Position numbers and translations under genes: made by a program
The notes under the pieces: generated by a model
Seen by the model: the letters and a program-made list of their open reading frames with translations, nothing else
Database searches by the model: none
What the model was told of the DNA's origin: nothing
Shown: one piece after another, positions 25,838 to 37,976 of the stretch
Layout of the letters: the number at the start of each line of letters is the position of its first letter
Position numbering within the stretch: the first letter of the stretch is position 1
Assembly: GCA_963921425.1 (NCBI GenBank)
Contig: OY992833.1
Coordinates: 17,773,738-17,837,737, forward strand
Direction: 5' to 3'
DNA from: Dryas octopetala
Taxonomy: Eukaryota > Streptophyta > Magnoliopsida > Rosales > Rosaceae
Length of the DNA stretch: 64,000 nucleotides

Positions 25838-26016
25838 TTTAATAGAACAAGTAAATAATTTTCGATTTACGTTTTTATTTATAGAAAATTAGGATTAAAT
25901 ACCAAATATTAATAGTTTTTCAGTAAAGCAGCAAGACATTAATTTTTTTAGTTTAGGTACTAACCTAGAATAAGACATTTTGGATTAAGTCACAAATCAT
26001 TTTGTTATACAGTTTT

Positions 26017-26085
26017 GATTGTCGAACAGTGACAGTTGTGACTGTCGAACAGTGACAGTTGTAATTGTCGAACAGTCACAGTTGT
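26017..26085. repeat. Three 23-bp tandem units
   Basis: Units GATTGTCGAACAGTGACAG plus TTGT start at 26017, 26040 and 26063 with one to three differences. Each contains a small internal dyad (GACTGTC/GACAGT). It lies about 700 bp upstream of the HKT start codon; a binding role is possible but unproven. Confidence 0.85.
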
Positions 26086-26703
26086 GATTGTTTAAAATTT
26101 ATAAAAAATCAAAATTTTTTAAGGGTTTCATACTTTTGATTTAGGTTTAGGGAATGAAATCCTATAATCCAAAGATTAAACATTAAAGTTTAAGCCTTGC
26201 AAATATTGAAAAAACAACAAATTAATAAAAAAGTTATGACTATTTGACAGTCACAACTCGATATAACCATGTTTTTAAAAGTTAGTACTTAAACTGAAAT
26301 TTAGTACCTAAAGTGAAATTACATAAATATTTTGGTAGTTAAAATGAAAAAATATTACAATTTGGTACCTAAATTAAGTCAATGGACCTTTTTATTTATA
26401 AGGATGATAAAAAATTTACAATAATTTTCGATATTGCATTTTTTTATAATGCACTTTAGGGACCAGATTTTAAGGGTAGACGTTTTTTTATCATCAAAAT
26501 GCAATATAAGGTAGGCTCCACAATTGACCCCTTCAGTAAGTTTTTTTATGGGATCCCTTAAATACTATATATAATGATAAGAATATGTGAATTATCGCAG
26601 GAACAGTTTCAAGCACGTGCATTTTTTTTTATTCTAGCTACTTGGATTTTGGCCATGCAGAGGGAACCCCACTCATCACTTGAATAGGACCTGGTGCTCC
26701 CCT

Positions 26704-26710
26704 TATAAAA
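26704..26710 (+). promoter_or_regulatory. TATA box of the HKT gene
   Basis: TATAAAA at 26704 predicts transcription starting near 26735. This falls just after the in-frame ATG at 26730, about at the one at 26736, and well before the ATG at 26778, which supports 26778 as the main start. Confidence 0.6.
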
Positions 26711-26777
26711 ACCCCACCCCACTTGGAGTATGGCCATGCCAATTTTGTTTTCTTTCTCTCGCGCGCAGCAAACAGAG

Positions 26778-29700
26778 ATGAAGATTTTTGTTTGCAACAA
26801 ATTAGAGAGCTTTCCTAGCTCTTCCAGCAACAAATCACCTTGCTTCCTCAAATCTTGTAGGGCTCTAAGTCACTCATTATTTCGTGTCTTACTCTTTCAT
26901 ACCAACCCTTTCTATATCCAGCTTATCTACTTTGTAATGCTCTCTCTCTTGGGTTATCTGGCTTTGAGAGTCACAAAGCCAAGAACTAGTACTTCATTTA
27001 GGTCTAAGGACTTTGATGTGTTCTTCACATCTGTGTCAGCCACAACAGTCTCAAGCATGTCAACACTGGAAATGGAGGTCTTTTCAAACACCCATCTTAT
27101 TATCATGACCATCTTGATGTTATTGGGTGGGGAGGTTTTCACTTCCTTGCTTGGACTTCAATTGGCAAAGTCCAAAATTCCCAAATTTCATGATGACCCA
27201 AATTCTCAAGACTCTAATAAGACCACTTCTTTTGATCTAATTGAGTTAGGCCATCATGATAAGTTCACTAGTGCACAATTAGAGAATCATCATGATCATC
27301 ATGACCATGAGAAACCCAACAATTTTGACATGCATAATGGTATGATCAATATAAAGTGCAACTCGATTAGGTGTTTGGTTTATGTGGTTTTGGGCTATCT
27401 CTTAGTGGTTCACATTGTTGGGTCTAGTTTAGTGTCCTTGTACATAACCCTTGTCCCAAGTGCAAGACAAGTACTCAAAGCCAAAGGCATTGAAACCCCA
27501 ACATTTGCTGTGTTCACCACAGTTTCCACCTTTGCAAATTGTGGCTTTGTACCCACAAATGAGAACATGATCATTTTCAAGAAAAATTCAGGCCTTCTAC
27601 TTCTTCTTGTCCCTCAACTCCTTGTTGGGAACACATTGTACCCAACATGCCTGAGATTTGTGATCTGGGTTTTGGAGAAAAGCACAAAGAGAGTGGAGTT
27701 CAGGTACTTGTTGAAGAATTATAAAGATTTGGGGTACAGTCATATGCTGTCTGGTGTTCATTGTTTTCTTCTGGCGGTGACTGTGTTGGGGTTCATAGCA
27801 GTTCAGGTTGTACTATTTTGTGCAATGGAGTGGAAATCTGAAGCCATGGATGGAATGAGTGGCTATCAGAAATTTGTGGCCACTATCTTTCAAACTGTGA
27901 ATTCAAGGCATGCAGGTGAATCCGTTGTGGATCTCTCCATCATCTCCCCTGCAATTTTGGTGCTATTTGTCGTCATGATGTGAGTCCCTCTTAATTTTCC
28001 ATCTCTAAAATCAATTTCCATTATTTGTATGAATCCGGATTCTTACTTTGTTCCATGGAGATTGTTTGGAATTTTTGCGTAAGACCTTCCTATGTAACCT
28101 TCTTCTCAAGTTGACAACATGCATCTAGTCCTAGCCTCATATATAATATAAAAGTGCATCTCTCATACATGCATATTATGAGATATTGCATATTATAGGC
28201 TCATAAAGTAATTTTTCATTGTTTCACTTTCAATGAATGACAAGTATATATTGAATTTAGGACAATATTTGGGACCTTTGGGTCACTCCAGTATTCCAAG
28301 GTCACCCCATCTCTCAAATTTCGATTTCGGCAATGCCGGTGCATGATTGGAACCGTTCACTTTTTAGATAACCAATTAAAAATCATCTCTGTAAAAAATT
28401 AAATCAATTGAAAATCGTTTGGTTATACAACTTTTGTCAATTAAGTAGAAAAAATTTATGGTTTTCAATTAAAGAGTGATTTTTGATCAAACTGTTGATT
28501 TTTTCTATTTAATAAACAACAATTATATAATCAAACGATTTCTGATTGAGTAAATTTTTTACAGAGATGATCTATAATAAGTGATCTAAAAAGTGAACGA
28601 TTCCAATCATGCGCCAACATTACCGAAATTACGATTTTGGAGGAAGGGGTGACCCAAGTAGTGTCCTTGAATTTATAAGAGTCTTTAACTAGGAATGCAC
28701 TGATATTCCACGCTTAACCCACTCGATCATAATTAAACTAGCATACGGAGGTTTTTAACATTTAAGGAAAAAATATGGGTCGAGTGCTATTACACTGCAT
28801 AACACTCTTTTGCACTTTTTTGGCAGTGCAGTTACACTTATATAGAGCAAATTGGACAAAAATCCAAACACTCTTGTTGATTTTGGATTAAACCCACTGT
28901 TTTTTTTGTTATCAAATTATGCCCTATTTTACCTTGACATATTGGATTTCTTTTTTGCTGTATTTTTTTATTTATTTTAAATACTTATTTTGCCCCTTAG
29001 TTGACAAATTAATTAAGATTTTCCTAATAATTACATTCCATTTTAAGTCAATTCCTTATATCATGTTATTGGTAATTAATTTGTTATTATGAATATTTAT
29101 TATGTTTCATTCGAATTCGGTTCTCATTGTCTCACTTGTTTTTTTCGGATGTTTTTGGTAAACCACGAAGCTCCTTGGTTAAAGGTAAATAAACTGCTTT
29201 GTAGGTGCTGCTTGGCTGTTCTCGGTGTCTCACATGTTTTTAATTTTACTGGTGGTGTTTGTGTTTGGTAATACTGCTAAAACTGTGTTTGAAGGCATCA
29301 TATTAATTTGTCTTTGTGATGCACCGATTTGATGTAGGGGACAATTGCGTTGTTGATGGAGTACAGGTAACGTACTCCATAATCCTAAAATACCTTTAAT
29401 GCTACTATAAAACAACCTCACTGACACATTGACTCTATAATCCCAAAATACCTCAAAAAACAAACATGCCTGCAATTGAGGTTAATATTCACATCTGCTA
29501 AAAAAACCACACCTGCAATATAGCTAATTACTAAACAAACACACTGCAATTGAGGTTAATATATACTCACACCTCCTAATTACCCAGAACCCACCTGCAA
29601 TATAGATTACTAAACAAACGCAGCCAGAATAAAAAACACACCTGAGGTTAATATTCACGCCTGCAGTCTTTTAAAATCAAAACCCAAAACACACCTCGGA

Positions 29701-31546
29701 ATTACCCTCTACCATAGGTTCATTAACTGGAAAAACCCATCGCAGATGAATTTCTAAATAAACCCTTCAATTCAGGTTAATTTACCTTGAAATTCTGAAT
29801 AAAAACTAGAAATCAGGTTAATTCAGGATTCCTACACATCCAAACACCAAGAAAAAAACAAAATACCTCAAAAAACAAACCTGAATATTGTACCTACTAT
29901 GTAGATAGAGTGATTACAATCATACCTTCTAAAGAGGTGTATTTCCAAGATTTAAGGGATTAGGAGTTTGCAAGATTTTAGGAAACAGAAGGTGGCAAAA
30001 TTTTAGGAGGTATAAGAATATCACGGTGGAGAACTGGAGAAATATGGAGACGAAGACGCTGACTATTACCAAATGGCAGTATATGTAATTTCTTTCATCT
30101 TTTGGCTTATTTACTTTGCTGATGTGTACTAAAATGGGCCGCATCTATGAAGGAAAAAACCACTTTCTAAGGTGAAATTGGGCTCATCTTCTAAAAGTTA
30201 AAACCTCTATATATTATTAACAAAAACTTAATATTCTAAATAAACTCATCAATTCCCTAAAACTTATTAAATCAAACCTGAATACACACAAGTAAGCCTA
30301 AATCAAAAAGTAGAAAGCAGTGCATTAACACCAGGCGTAACTGTCATGCAAATTAAAGAGTTTGATCTCTTCACACAAAAAAAAAATATATATATATTAA
30401 GAATTTGATCTCTTCCTCAAGGAAGTAAAAGTTAAAACACTGCCTTGTGATCGAATTAAATTTATATGCAAAATCTTAATTAGCATGCATATATGACTTG
30501 TCAGTAGTCTACGACTATGCAAGTGAGATTATGCATTTGTTCTTTGACCCCACCGTTGCTTGGTGTTCATGCCAGTTGGGGTTTCTGATTCTCCTAGCAT
30601 TAAAGTTATAAAGTCAATCAAGCCTAAAAACTCTCTACCAAAGTTTTTGATCCAGTGGCAATTCTCTGTATCTGTACGTACGTAGAAGTATTATTCTTTT
30701 CGGAAAAAGAAAAAGCATATATGCATGCATGCATGGTGGGTTTTTGGTTATGGTGGGTTTTTGGTTATTGAGTTTTCTTCTTTACTATAATTCAGGTATC
30801 TGCCACCATATACAACATTTCTTCCAACAACCAATTATCGTGAAGAAGAAGTTTCAGAAAATGGAAGACAAATTCGAAATGCAAGAAAGACTTGTTGGGT
30901 GGAGTCTCTAATATTCTCACAACTCTCTTATCTGGCCATCTTTGTCATTCTAATTTGTATCACAGAAAGAGAAAAGATGAAGGAAGACCCCCTCAACTTT
31001 AATGTTTTGAACATCACCATAGAAGTTGTAAGGTGAGCATAATTGCTTCTTTATATATAGTTCTCTGCATTTATCTTAAAGGTACATGTTTGTTTCTTCA
31101 CATCAAAAATTAGAATCCTATAGTGTCACCCCCCTTTACTTTTTTAAACACTAAAACAAGAATCTTTACATCTTGTAGATTTTTTAAATCTTCTTCTGAG
31201 AAATAGGCATGGAATTCTTATAGATCGAATATTCCATGCCACAAGACAAACACTACCTAAAAGTACTATACGGATTTGTTAATTTATTAATCAATATATG
31301 ATAACTATCGGTTTCTTGTTTTTTTAATGAATCAATTGTAGTGCATATGGAAATGTGGGGTTCTCAACTGGCTACAGTTGTAAACGTCAACTGAAAGTGA
31401 GAGCTGAGAGTGATTGCAAAGATGCATGGTATGGATTTGTGGGAAGGTGGAGTATGGAGGGAAAGTTGATCCTCATTCTTGTCATGTTCTTTGGGAGACT
31501 AAAGAAATTCATTATGAAACAGGGTAAAGCTTGGAACCTATCTTGA
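26778..31546 (+). CDS. HKT1: HKT1-type sodium transporter, class I, 3 exons
   Basis: A plasma-membrane Na+ transporter of the Trk/HKT family; in other plants, class I members retrieve Na+ from the xylem and limit shoot sodium. Exons: 26778-27979, 30796-31032, 31342-31546, with GT/AG borders and frame kept, giving 547 residues. The three-exon layout is usual for plant HKT genes. All four pore loops are present: [14 protein letters not shown] with filter Ser93 (equivalent to Arabidopsis Ser68), then [25 protein letters not shown] and [13 protein letters not shown]. This S-G-G-G filter is the signature of Na+-selective class I. The exon 1/2 join gives VVMMYLPPYT, a conserved HKT stretch. In-frame ATGs at 26730 and 26736 would add 14-16 residues. 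A His/Asp-rich loop ([11 protein letters not shown]) lies between the first and second pore units. Intron 1 is 2.8 kb and contains element sequence; intron 2 is 309 bp. Confidence 0.93.
28260..28666. mobile_element. 407-bp hairpin MITE in HKT intron 1
   Basis: The ends GGACAATATTTGGG and CCCAAGTAGTGTCC are inverted repeats, and the whole element folds back on itself. TTGAATTTA is duplicated exactly (28251-28259, 28667-28675). It contains the GAACCGTTCACTTTTTAGAT core shared with other hairpins of the window. Confidence 0.8.
29455..29670 (+). repeat. Direct repeats in HKT intron 1
   Basis: TGCAATTGAGGTTAATAT recurs at about 29470 and 29543, with a shorter GAGGTTAATATTCAC at 29644. Between them CACCTGCAATATAG and ACTAAACAAAC repeat. 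Probably internal repeats of an undefined element. Confidence 0.6.
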
Positions 31547-33402
31547 TTGTTAACTCATCCAGGTTGATATATCAATAATATTAGAGTACCAATTACTATT
31601 CAAACTTTTAGTCACAATTCATATGATATGGCACATTACATGATATATCAATTTATTACTTGTTGTTATAAATAATATTTATAAATTTAAAATAATATCT
31701 AATACTATTAATATACATATCTTGTATGTAGTTAGTTGTAGAGTGACGATTATTATTTTCTAAAAAAATAAAACTTTGTTCTATCTTCTTCTTTTTTTTC
31801 TTTTCGATTAAAAGTTACTCAAACACGTACTTTAATAAAAGATGCAGTTACAATTACATTTTTTAGGGGTCATTTGGGTTAGATAAGATAAAAGAGAATT
31901 ACTTAGGTGGGTGAGAATACGTTTTAATTAGCATGCTATTGGTTTAGATTTAAGATTTATAAATTTTACTAGAAATACATAGGTGTAATTATAGTGCAAA
32001 ATTACATCGACACTAGGGTATATATAACTGTGATGCAGTGATAGTAAGTGTTCAAATGCTTTCAAATGAGCGTTTCAATGCTCGACAGTAATTAATGTAG
32101 CATTTGAAAAAAATTTCCTTCAAAGTTTTATTCTTTGCACGCGAAATCAACCCCCCAAATCAAGTCGATCTTTGGGGTTCAGGAAGAACCGCCAAATCAA
32201 ATCTTTTGGGGTTCAAGCTGAACCCCCAACCCCAAAATGAAGTCTTTAGTTTCGGTTGAATTCTCTCAAGACGTCCATGTGGGTTCAATCTGAATTCTCA
32301 AGAAAATGATGTTCTAAAGCATCTCTACTTATCTGTTAAACCTTTCTTTTTGAATTTTTATTAAGGAAAAAGAAGGATGAGAGTTGAACGCTTGTTAACT
32401 CGTGTAGAGGTGACTAGCTAATTTGTCACTGAAATTTATGGAAAATAGTGAACTCTTTACTTGTAAGGAATCACTATTTACAGACAAGTCATAATTTTAC
32501 ATGTATTCAATTAAAATACTTTTATAAGTCAACTTTTGTCAAAATTATAAAAAAATAAATAATCTTTTACACAAAAAAAAAATATTTATTTTGTATGACT
32601 ATCACACTATCATATAATGTTACTAATTCACGTTTTATAATATATATATAGCCAATAAATTTATATTTTTAAGATATAATTTTAATATACATATATTAAA
32701 ACTTAGATGAATTAATAACACATTGTGACGGATCTGACGGGTATTACTGCTTAAATTAGTAAACAACATAGCATCTACATAATTACGGTTATCTTAAGCT
32801 AATCGGGGCGACGGATTGGGCTTTATTCTTTTTGTTTATTTCACTACTGATTGGGCTTTACTTTCCAAAAGTGGACATCACCATGCTTTGACTAATAAAC
32901 GAAAAGAAAAGTTGATATGAAAACCTAGTTTAAAAACGTGGCAGCATTACATGCAAACCCGTAAATATAAAATGGTTGTTGATTCCAAATGGATGGCAAA
33001 GCATGCTGAGTTAGTTAGATGCGATGAATGACTGATTTAGAGGGCAACGACATGTAGCTCCATAGTAAATGCAATGCCAAACGGACAATTCAATGCAAAG
33101 AAAAACCTAAACCTAGTAGCCACTGCCCGTGATCTATTTATATCATGAATATATAAATATATATATTTATATATTCAGGGACGGATCATAATGGAGGGCT
33201 AGGCGTGCTCAAGCCCGCCCTAATTTTTTAAATGGAGACGATTGTTATGGAATCTCTACCCTACTAAAGTAGAGAAAAGCGACTTTTTAATAAGTAATAA
33301 TTGCGGCAGACGGCCCGACTCCATCTTCATCCTAGACATAAGCCTCCCAATTATTAAAATTGTAATCTTTAAAAGATTTACTTTCACTGTTTGCTTTATT
33401 TG
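31547..33402. other. 3' flank of HKT, no gene seen
   Basis: AT-rich intergenic DNA. At 32100-32280 GGGGTTCAAGCTGAACCC-like stretches form short dyads. At about 33176 a CAGGGACGGATC motif resembles the end of some hAT-like elements, but no partner end was found. Confidence 0.45.
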
Positions 33403-33802
33403 CACTACAAAAAAAAGATATTTGGGCGACGAAAGTTTGGAAGACGAACTCAAATTTGTCGCCCAAACAGGTTTTGGGCGACGAATTGTAAAATTAGTCG
33501 CCTAAACTAATAAAGGTTTGGGTGACAAATATTTTCATCGCCCAAAGTCACTTTGGGCGACGAATATGGTGTTCGTCGCCTAAAATTACGCGCCAAAATG
33601 CTCTTGGACCATACTTTGGGCGAGGAATCCATATATTCCTCGCTGAAAGCTATTTTAGGCGACGATCTATAGATTTGTCTCCCAAAGTAGCTTGGGGCGA
33701 CAAAATTATTCCTCGCCTGAAGTGACTTTAGGTGAGGAATATATGGATTCCTTGCCCAAACTCACTTTGGGCGACGAATCTATAGATTCCTCGCCCAAAG
33801 TC
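33403..33802 (+). mobile_element. CACTA-type element end with subterminal repeats
   Basis: CACTACAAAAAA at 33403 is the terminal signature of CACTA (En/Spm) elements. It is followed by more than ten alternating TTTGGGCGACGAA and TCGCCCAAA motifs up to about 33800, as in CACTA subterminal regions. No matching right terminus was confirmed, so this may be one end of a decayed element. Frames here (33242-33505, 33522-33725, 33692-33940) arise from the motif array. Confidence 0.65.
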
Positions 33803-33839
33803 CAGTTCATTTTTTATGTGCATTTATATTTAGGTATAA

Positions 33840-33950
33840 GAATACGATGCGATCATGTTTTCAACGATCTGAACCGTTCATTTTTTACTTCCATACTCAA
33901 AGATCATCACTGCAAAAATTTAGCTCAATCGAAGATGTAAAAATTGGTTT
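33840..33950. mobile_element. Single arm of a hairpin MITE
   Basis: GATCTGAACCGTTCATTTTTTAC, AAGATCATCACTGCAAAAAT and TAGCTCAATCG follow the core of the complete hairpins at 34427-34812 and 52436-52810. The opposite arm is missing. Confidence 0.55.
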
Positions 33951-34426
33951 GTCAGTTTGTCTCTAGAGATAAGATTCCCTATATTTTCTCTGTTTACTTT
34001 AATTATGCTGTCGAGGTCTCAACTCCTATAAGAGACCACCTTCAGTCTGTTGAAGGGCATCTTTCAAATGTGTATTTCTTTCATATCCTGTAAAATATTG
34101 TGAGCTTAGAGTGTCTTGAGGAGTGGTGTGCTCTTGTAATCACGTGTAGTGTGCTACTACAAACTTATACTCGACTGTTGTCATGTAACTTTGTTTATTA
34201 AATAAAATTTCAGTCCAGTCTTATGATTATATCTCTTATATATTTCATTTCAGCATGTACGTGTTAATAATCCTTTAAAATATTTGTGTAGTTTTCAATT
34301 AATTTTCATAGTTTTGTTAATTTTATATATCAAATCTATCACCTCTCTGCATAAGTTTAAAATAGATTAAACATGGGAGCGTTTGTACACCTATAATGGT
34401 ATCATATATATATATATATATATAAA

Positions 34427-34812
34427 GGAATGCTCTAAAACTAACTGGTTAGCAAGTTAATACAAAGCTAACCATGCTTTTGGGACCATCACATAACTAA
34501 TCTTATAATCCGAACCGTCAATTATTTAGACCATACTTCAAAGATTATCATTGCAAAAAATCAACTAAATCGGAAATCATTTATTCATCTAATTGAGATC
34601 AAATAAATAGACGATTAGTGTTTCCGATAAAAGCATATAAATAGTTTTTGTTATAATCAAATGACTAAATGACTTCTGATTTTGAAATTTTTTTACAGGA
34701 ATGATCTTTGAAGTATGGCCTGAAAAATAGACGATTCAGATTTGCGGTGGGCCTAACATGGTGGTTAGCTTTATATTAACTTATTAATCAGTTAATTTTA
34801 GAGCATTCTTGT
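34427..34812. mobile_element. 386-bp hairpin MITE
   Basis: The arms GAATGCTCTAAAACTAACTGG and, later, AAGCTAACCA are mirrored at the right end (TTAGCTTTATATTAACTTAT through TAGAGCATTC). The interior has CCGAACCGTCAATTATTTAGA and AAATCGGAAATCATTTA. It is bounded by AT dinucleotide runs, so the target duplication is unresolved. Confidence 0.7.
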
Positions 34813-35385
34813 ATATTTATATATATATGCCCTCAAGAAGGCATAAACTATGCACATATGCCTCATGTAAGGCAAAAAATATGTTGTCCAAAAAAAGGCA
34901 TAAAATATGGGAGAACAAAATGTATAGATGGTTATGCAAATTTTTAGTTTTCATATTTTTAGTTTTTAGTTTTTCGTTTTTTTGTGTGTAGGATTGTAGG
35001 TAATGCTTATGCAAATGGCTTACATAACATATGTTTAATTCGCCTTCAATTGAAATTACAGGTAGATACATAAAAGTTGTAATGTTCGATCTATTCCAGG
35101 CTTCAGTCCTAAACGGCTAAACCAAACCATATATATGTTAGACCTCCCAAGATATAAAAAAACAGATTATTGGACCCTTTTTTGGTTCATTAATGAGCCA
35201 ATAAAGTCCTTCAAGACTAGCTTGATCATGTTTATGTACACACTTATCTGACCACATTAGCTGATCGATCATCTTATGTACCAACTGATGTGACCAAATC
35301 ATGTCAATTAATAAGATAGGTTGAACATAAGGTTTAGTTAAACTAATGTGGTTTAATTGAACAAATTAATAACATTACTCTTTTG

Positions 35386-36695
35386 CAAGGAGTAAAATTT
35401 CGAAACTTTCGGCGAAATTTCGTTTTTTAGAGGTAAGGAAATTTTAACACCATATCAAGAGGATTTCGAAAAATTTCGAAAAATTTCGCCGAAATTTTCC
35501 GAAATCCTCGAAATTTCGACGAAACTTTCGATGCAGAGACTGGAGGGAGAGAGGGGAGGCAGAGCAAGAGGACTTCGAAAAATTTCGCCGAAATTTCACC
35601 AAAATTTTTCGAAATCCTCGAAATTTCGGCGAAACTTTCGATGCAGAGATCGGAGGGAGAGAGGGGAGGCAGAGGTAGAGGCAGAGCACCATCACCAGAG
35701 GGAGAGAAGAGATCGGAGAGGAAGCTGCAGTGGCGTGCCCCCCTTCGTCGGATCTCTTCTCTCCCCCCTTCGTCGGAGGGAGAGAAGAGATCCGCGGAGG
35801 GGAGAAGAGGAAGAGAAGAAGATCGGGCGTGGGAGAGGGAAGATAGAGATTAGGGAGGAAGAGGGAGTGAGGGACTAGGAGAGATAAACAAAGAGAAGAA
35901 AAACTGGAAGTGAAGGGGGAGAAAAAGAAAAAGGAAAGAAAAATGAGGAAGACTGGCCACTAGAAGACGAAGACCAAAGTCACGGGGGAAGAAGAGGAAA
36001 AGGAAAGAAAAGAAAGAAAAAAAAAGGAAAGAAAAAAAAAAAAGGAAGAGAAAAGGAAAGAAAAGAAAAATTTTTTTTTTAGGGTTGATTGGGATTTGAA
36101 GTCTTTAGGCAATTGGAAAGAAAAAAAAAGGTTTGAGATTTTATTTGGGGTTTGATTTGGCCATTTTGGTGTTTCGTTTAGTTGTAAATATAAATTATGA
36201 AAAAAAAAAATTTATTCCCTCACCATGGGGTTTCATTCCCTTAATGTTTGGTTTTCCAATTTGGAGAATTTGTGAAATTGAAATTTCAGGTAAACCGCTA
36301 TCGCCACTGCTGCCACCGAGTTAGTTCTCTTTTAACCCAATTCAGCTCAATTTGACTATCGAAAACCATTTCCAAGTCCCTTTGAGTAAGCTTGCTACTT
36401 TCTATTGCCACATTGGTGATTTATTCGTGTAATTTCATTATGTAATTATTAATTAGTGAAGCATTTTTTTAACAGTACAACGCGTATTATATTCATCACA
36501 TATCACATGAAATCTACTATATAATTTGGTTTTTTCAATATTCTTTTATCAATGTAGTAGATAATATGTTAAATAAACATATAGTAAAGTTTCATTCAAA
36601 ATTTCCGTCGTTTCCATCTAATATTTGTCGAAATTTAAAAATCTTCGAAATTTCCGTCGACATCGAAATTTCCTCGAAACCCAAAATTTTATTCC
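35386..36695. mobile_element. 1.3-kb TTTCG-rich element with GA-rich cargo
   Basis: TTACTCTTTTG (11 bp) flanks the element exactly (35375-35385, 36696-36706). The left end GGAGTAAAATTTCG and the complement of the right end GGAATAAAATTTTG are inverted repeats. Both subterminal zones are dense in TCGAAATTTC motifs; on the left a block of about 110 bp (TCGAAATTTC array, then CTTTCGATGCAGAGA and GGAGGGAGAGAGGGGAGGCAG) is repeated. The centre is a GA-rich, GC-rich stretch (35530-35900) open for 115 codons (35531-35878 +). Its Arg/Glu-rich product looks like a consequence of composition. Mutator-like by its target duplication. Confidence 0.7.
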
Positions 36696-36870
36696 TTACT
36701 CTTTTGTTGATGATATCAACAATAAAATATGAGGAATTTTATTGACTCCTAAATTTGTTCTTTCAACACACCCAAATTCTAAAGTGTTTGTTTTAAACTT
36801 TCAATTTTATTCTTGTAATTAAATAACTGAAAGAAAATTAAAAATACAAGATTTTTTTGTCAAAAATGAA

Positions 36871-37976
36871 GGCTTAATTATCGATTTACCATTCAAAATT
36901 GTAAGTCATTTCCACATTGCCACCTGAAAGTTTTTTTGTTCTAAATTATCACCTGTAACTTACATCCGTGTCCCATTTTATCTTGTTCCGTCAACAATTC
37001 CGTTAAAAATAATGACTTGGCCGTTAATGCTGATGTGGCGCACTGGATGTGCGCCACGTGTCACATATTTTCTTGTATTTTCTGATTTTTTATTTTCCTA
37101 TTTTTATAAACTTTGAAAATTAATTAAAAATAGCACCGAACTTAGAAAAATACACGGAAAATTCTTATGGACTCGTCTTGACTAGTACTAATTTTTTATG
37201 GAGTCAAAAATACTAATTTTCCCTCTAAAAATTTCTAGAAAATTTGGAAAGTTCAAATTTATTTTTAGAAAATTAAAATACTCTAGATTTTTTGAAAATT
37301 CATAGGATAATATCCGGACCTCCAAAAAATATGAGGTCTGCACCATTAGTCTTCTAAAAACTAACAATACCTTTCTCGTGAACATTTGCTACCCAAAAGA
37401 CCTCTCGGTCTTAGAGGAAAATAAATTTCCCTATATAAAATAAATTCTAGAATTTCTGTAAACTCCCGAAATAATTCTCTAAAACAGGCTTTTGGTAATT
37501 TTTCCAAAAATATTTTTGAGAATTCGTCCTAGAGTTTCAGAAAATTCTAGAATTTTTCTAGAATTTATTTAATAGAGGAAAATTTATTTTAATTTTTTAG
37601 AAATAAATTTGGACTTTCCAATTTTTTTGGAAATTTTTAGAGGGAAAATTGGTAATTTAACCCTATAATAAATTAGTGCTAGTCAAGATGAGTCCGTAGG
37701 AATGTTTCGTGTATTTTTCTGAATTTAGAGATATTTTTAATTAATTTTCAAAGTTTATAAAAATAGGAAAATAAAAAAAATTCAAAAATAAAAGCAAAGA
37801 TGTGACACATGGCGCACATCCAGCGTGTCACGTCAGCATTTTTAATGGAATTGTTGATGAAATAAGGTAAAATGGAACACAAATGTAAGTTACAGGTGGT
37901 AATTTGAGACAAAAAATCTTTCAAATGACAATATGAGAATGAGTTACATTTTAAGTGGTAAATCGATATTTAAGCC
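36871..37976. mobile_element. 1.1-kb foldback element
   Basis: Long inverted arms: GGCTTAATTATCGATTTACC at the left returns as GGTAAATCGATATTTAAGCC at the right. The arms stay alignable for more than 300 bp (36871-37220 versus about 37660-37976) through TGTAACTTACAT, the GTGCGCC region and GACTCGTCTTGACTAG, and the centre is also partly palindromic. The flanks AAAAATGAA and AAAAATGAG (36862-36870, 37977-37985) match at eight of nine. No coding sequence. Confidence 0.8.

Noticed and set aside
35531..35878. 115-codon Arg/Glu-rich frame
   Set aside because: GA-rich purine sequence automatically encodes R/E/G in all three frames; no conserved domain is visible.
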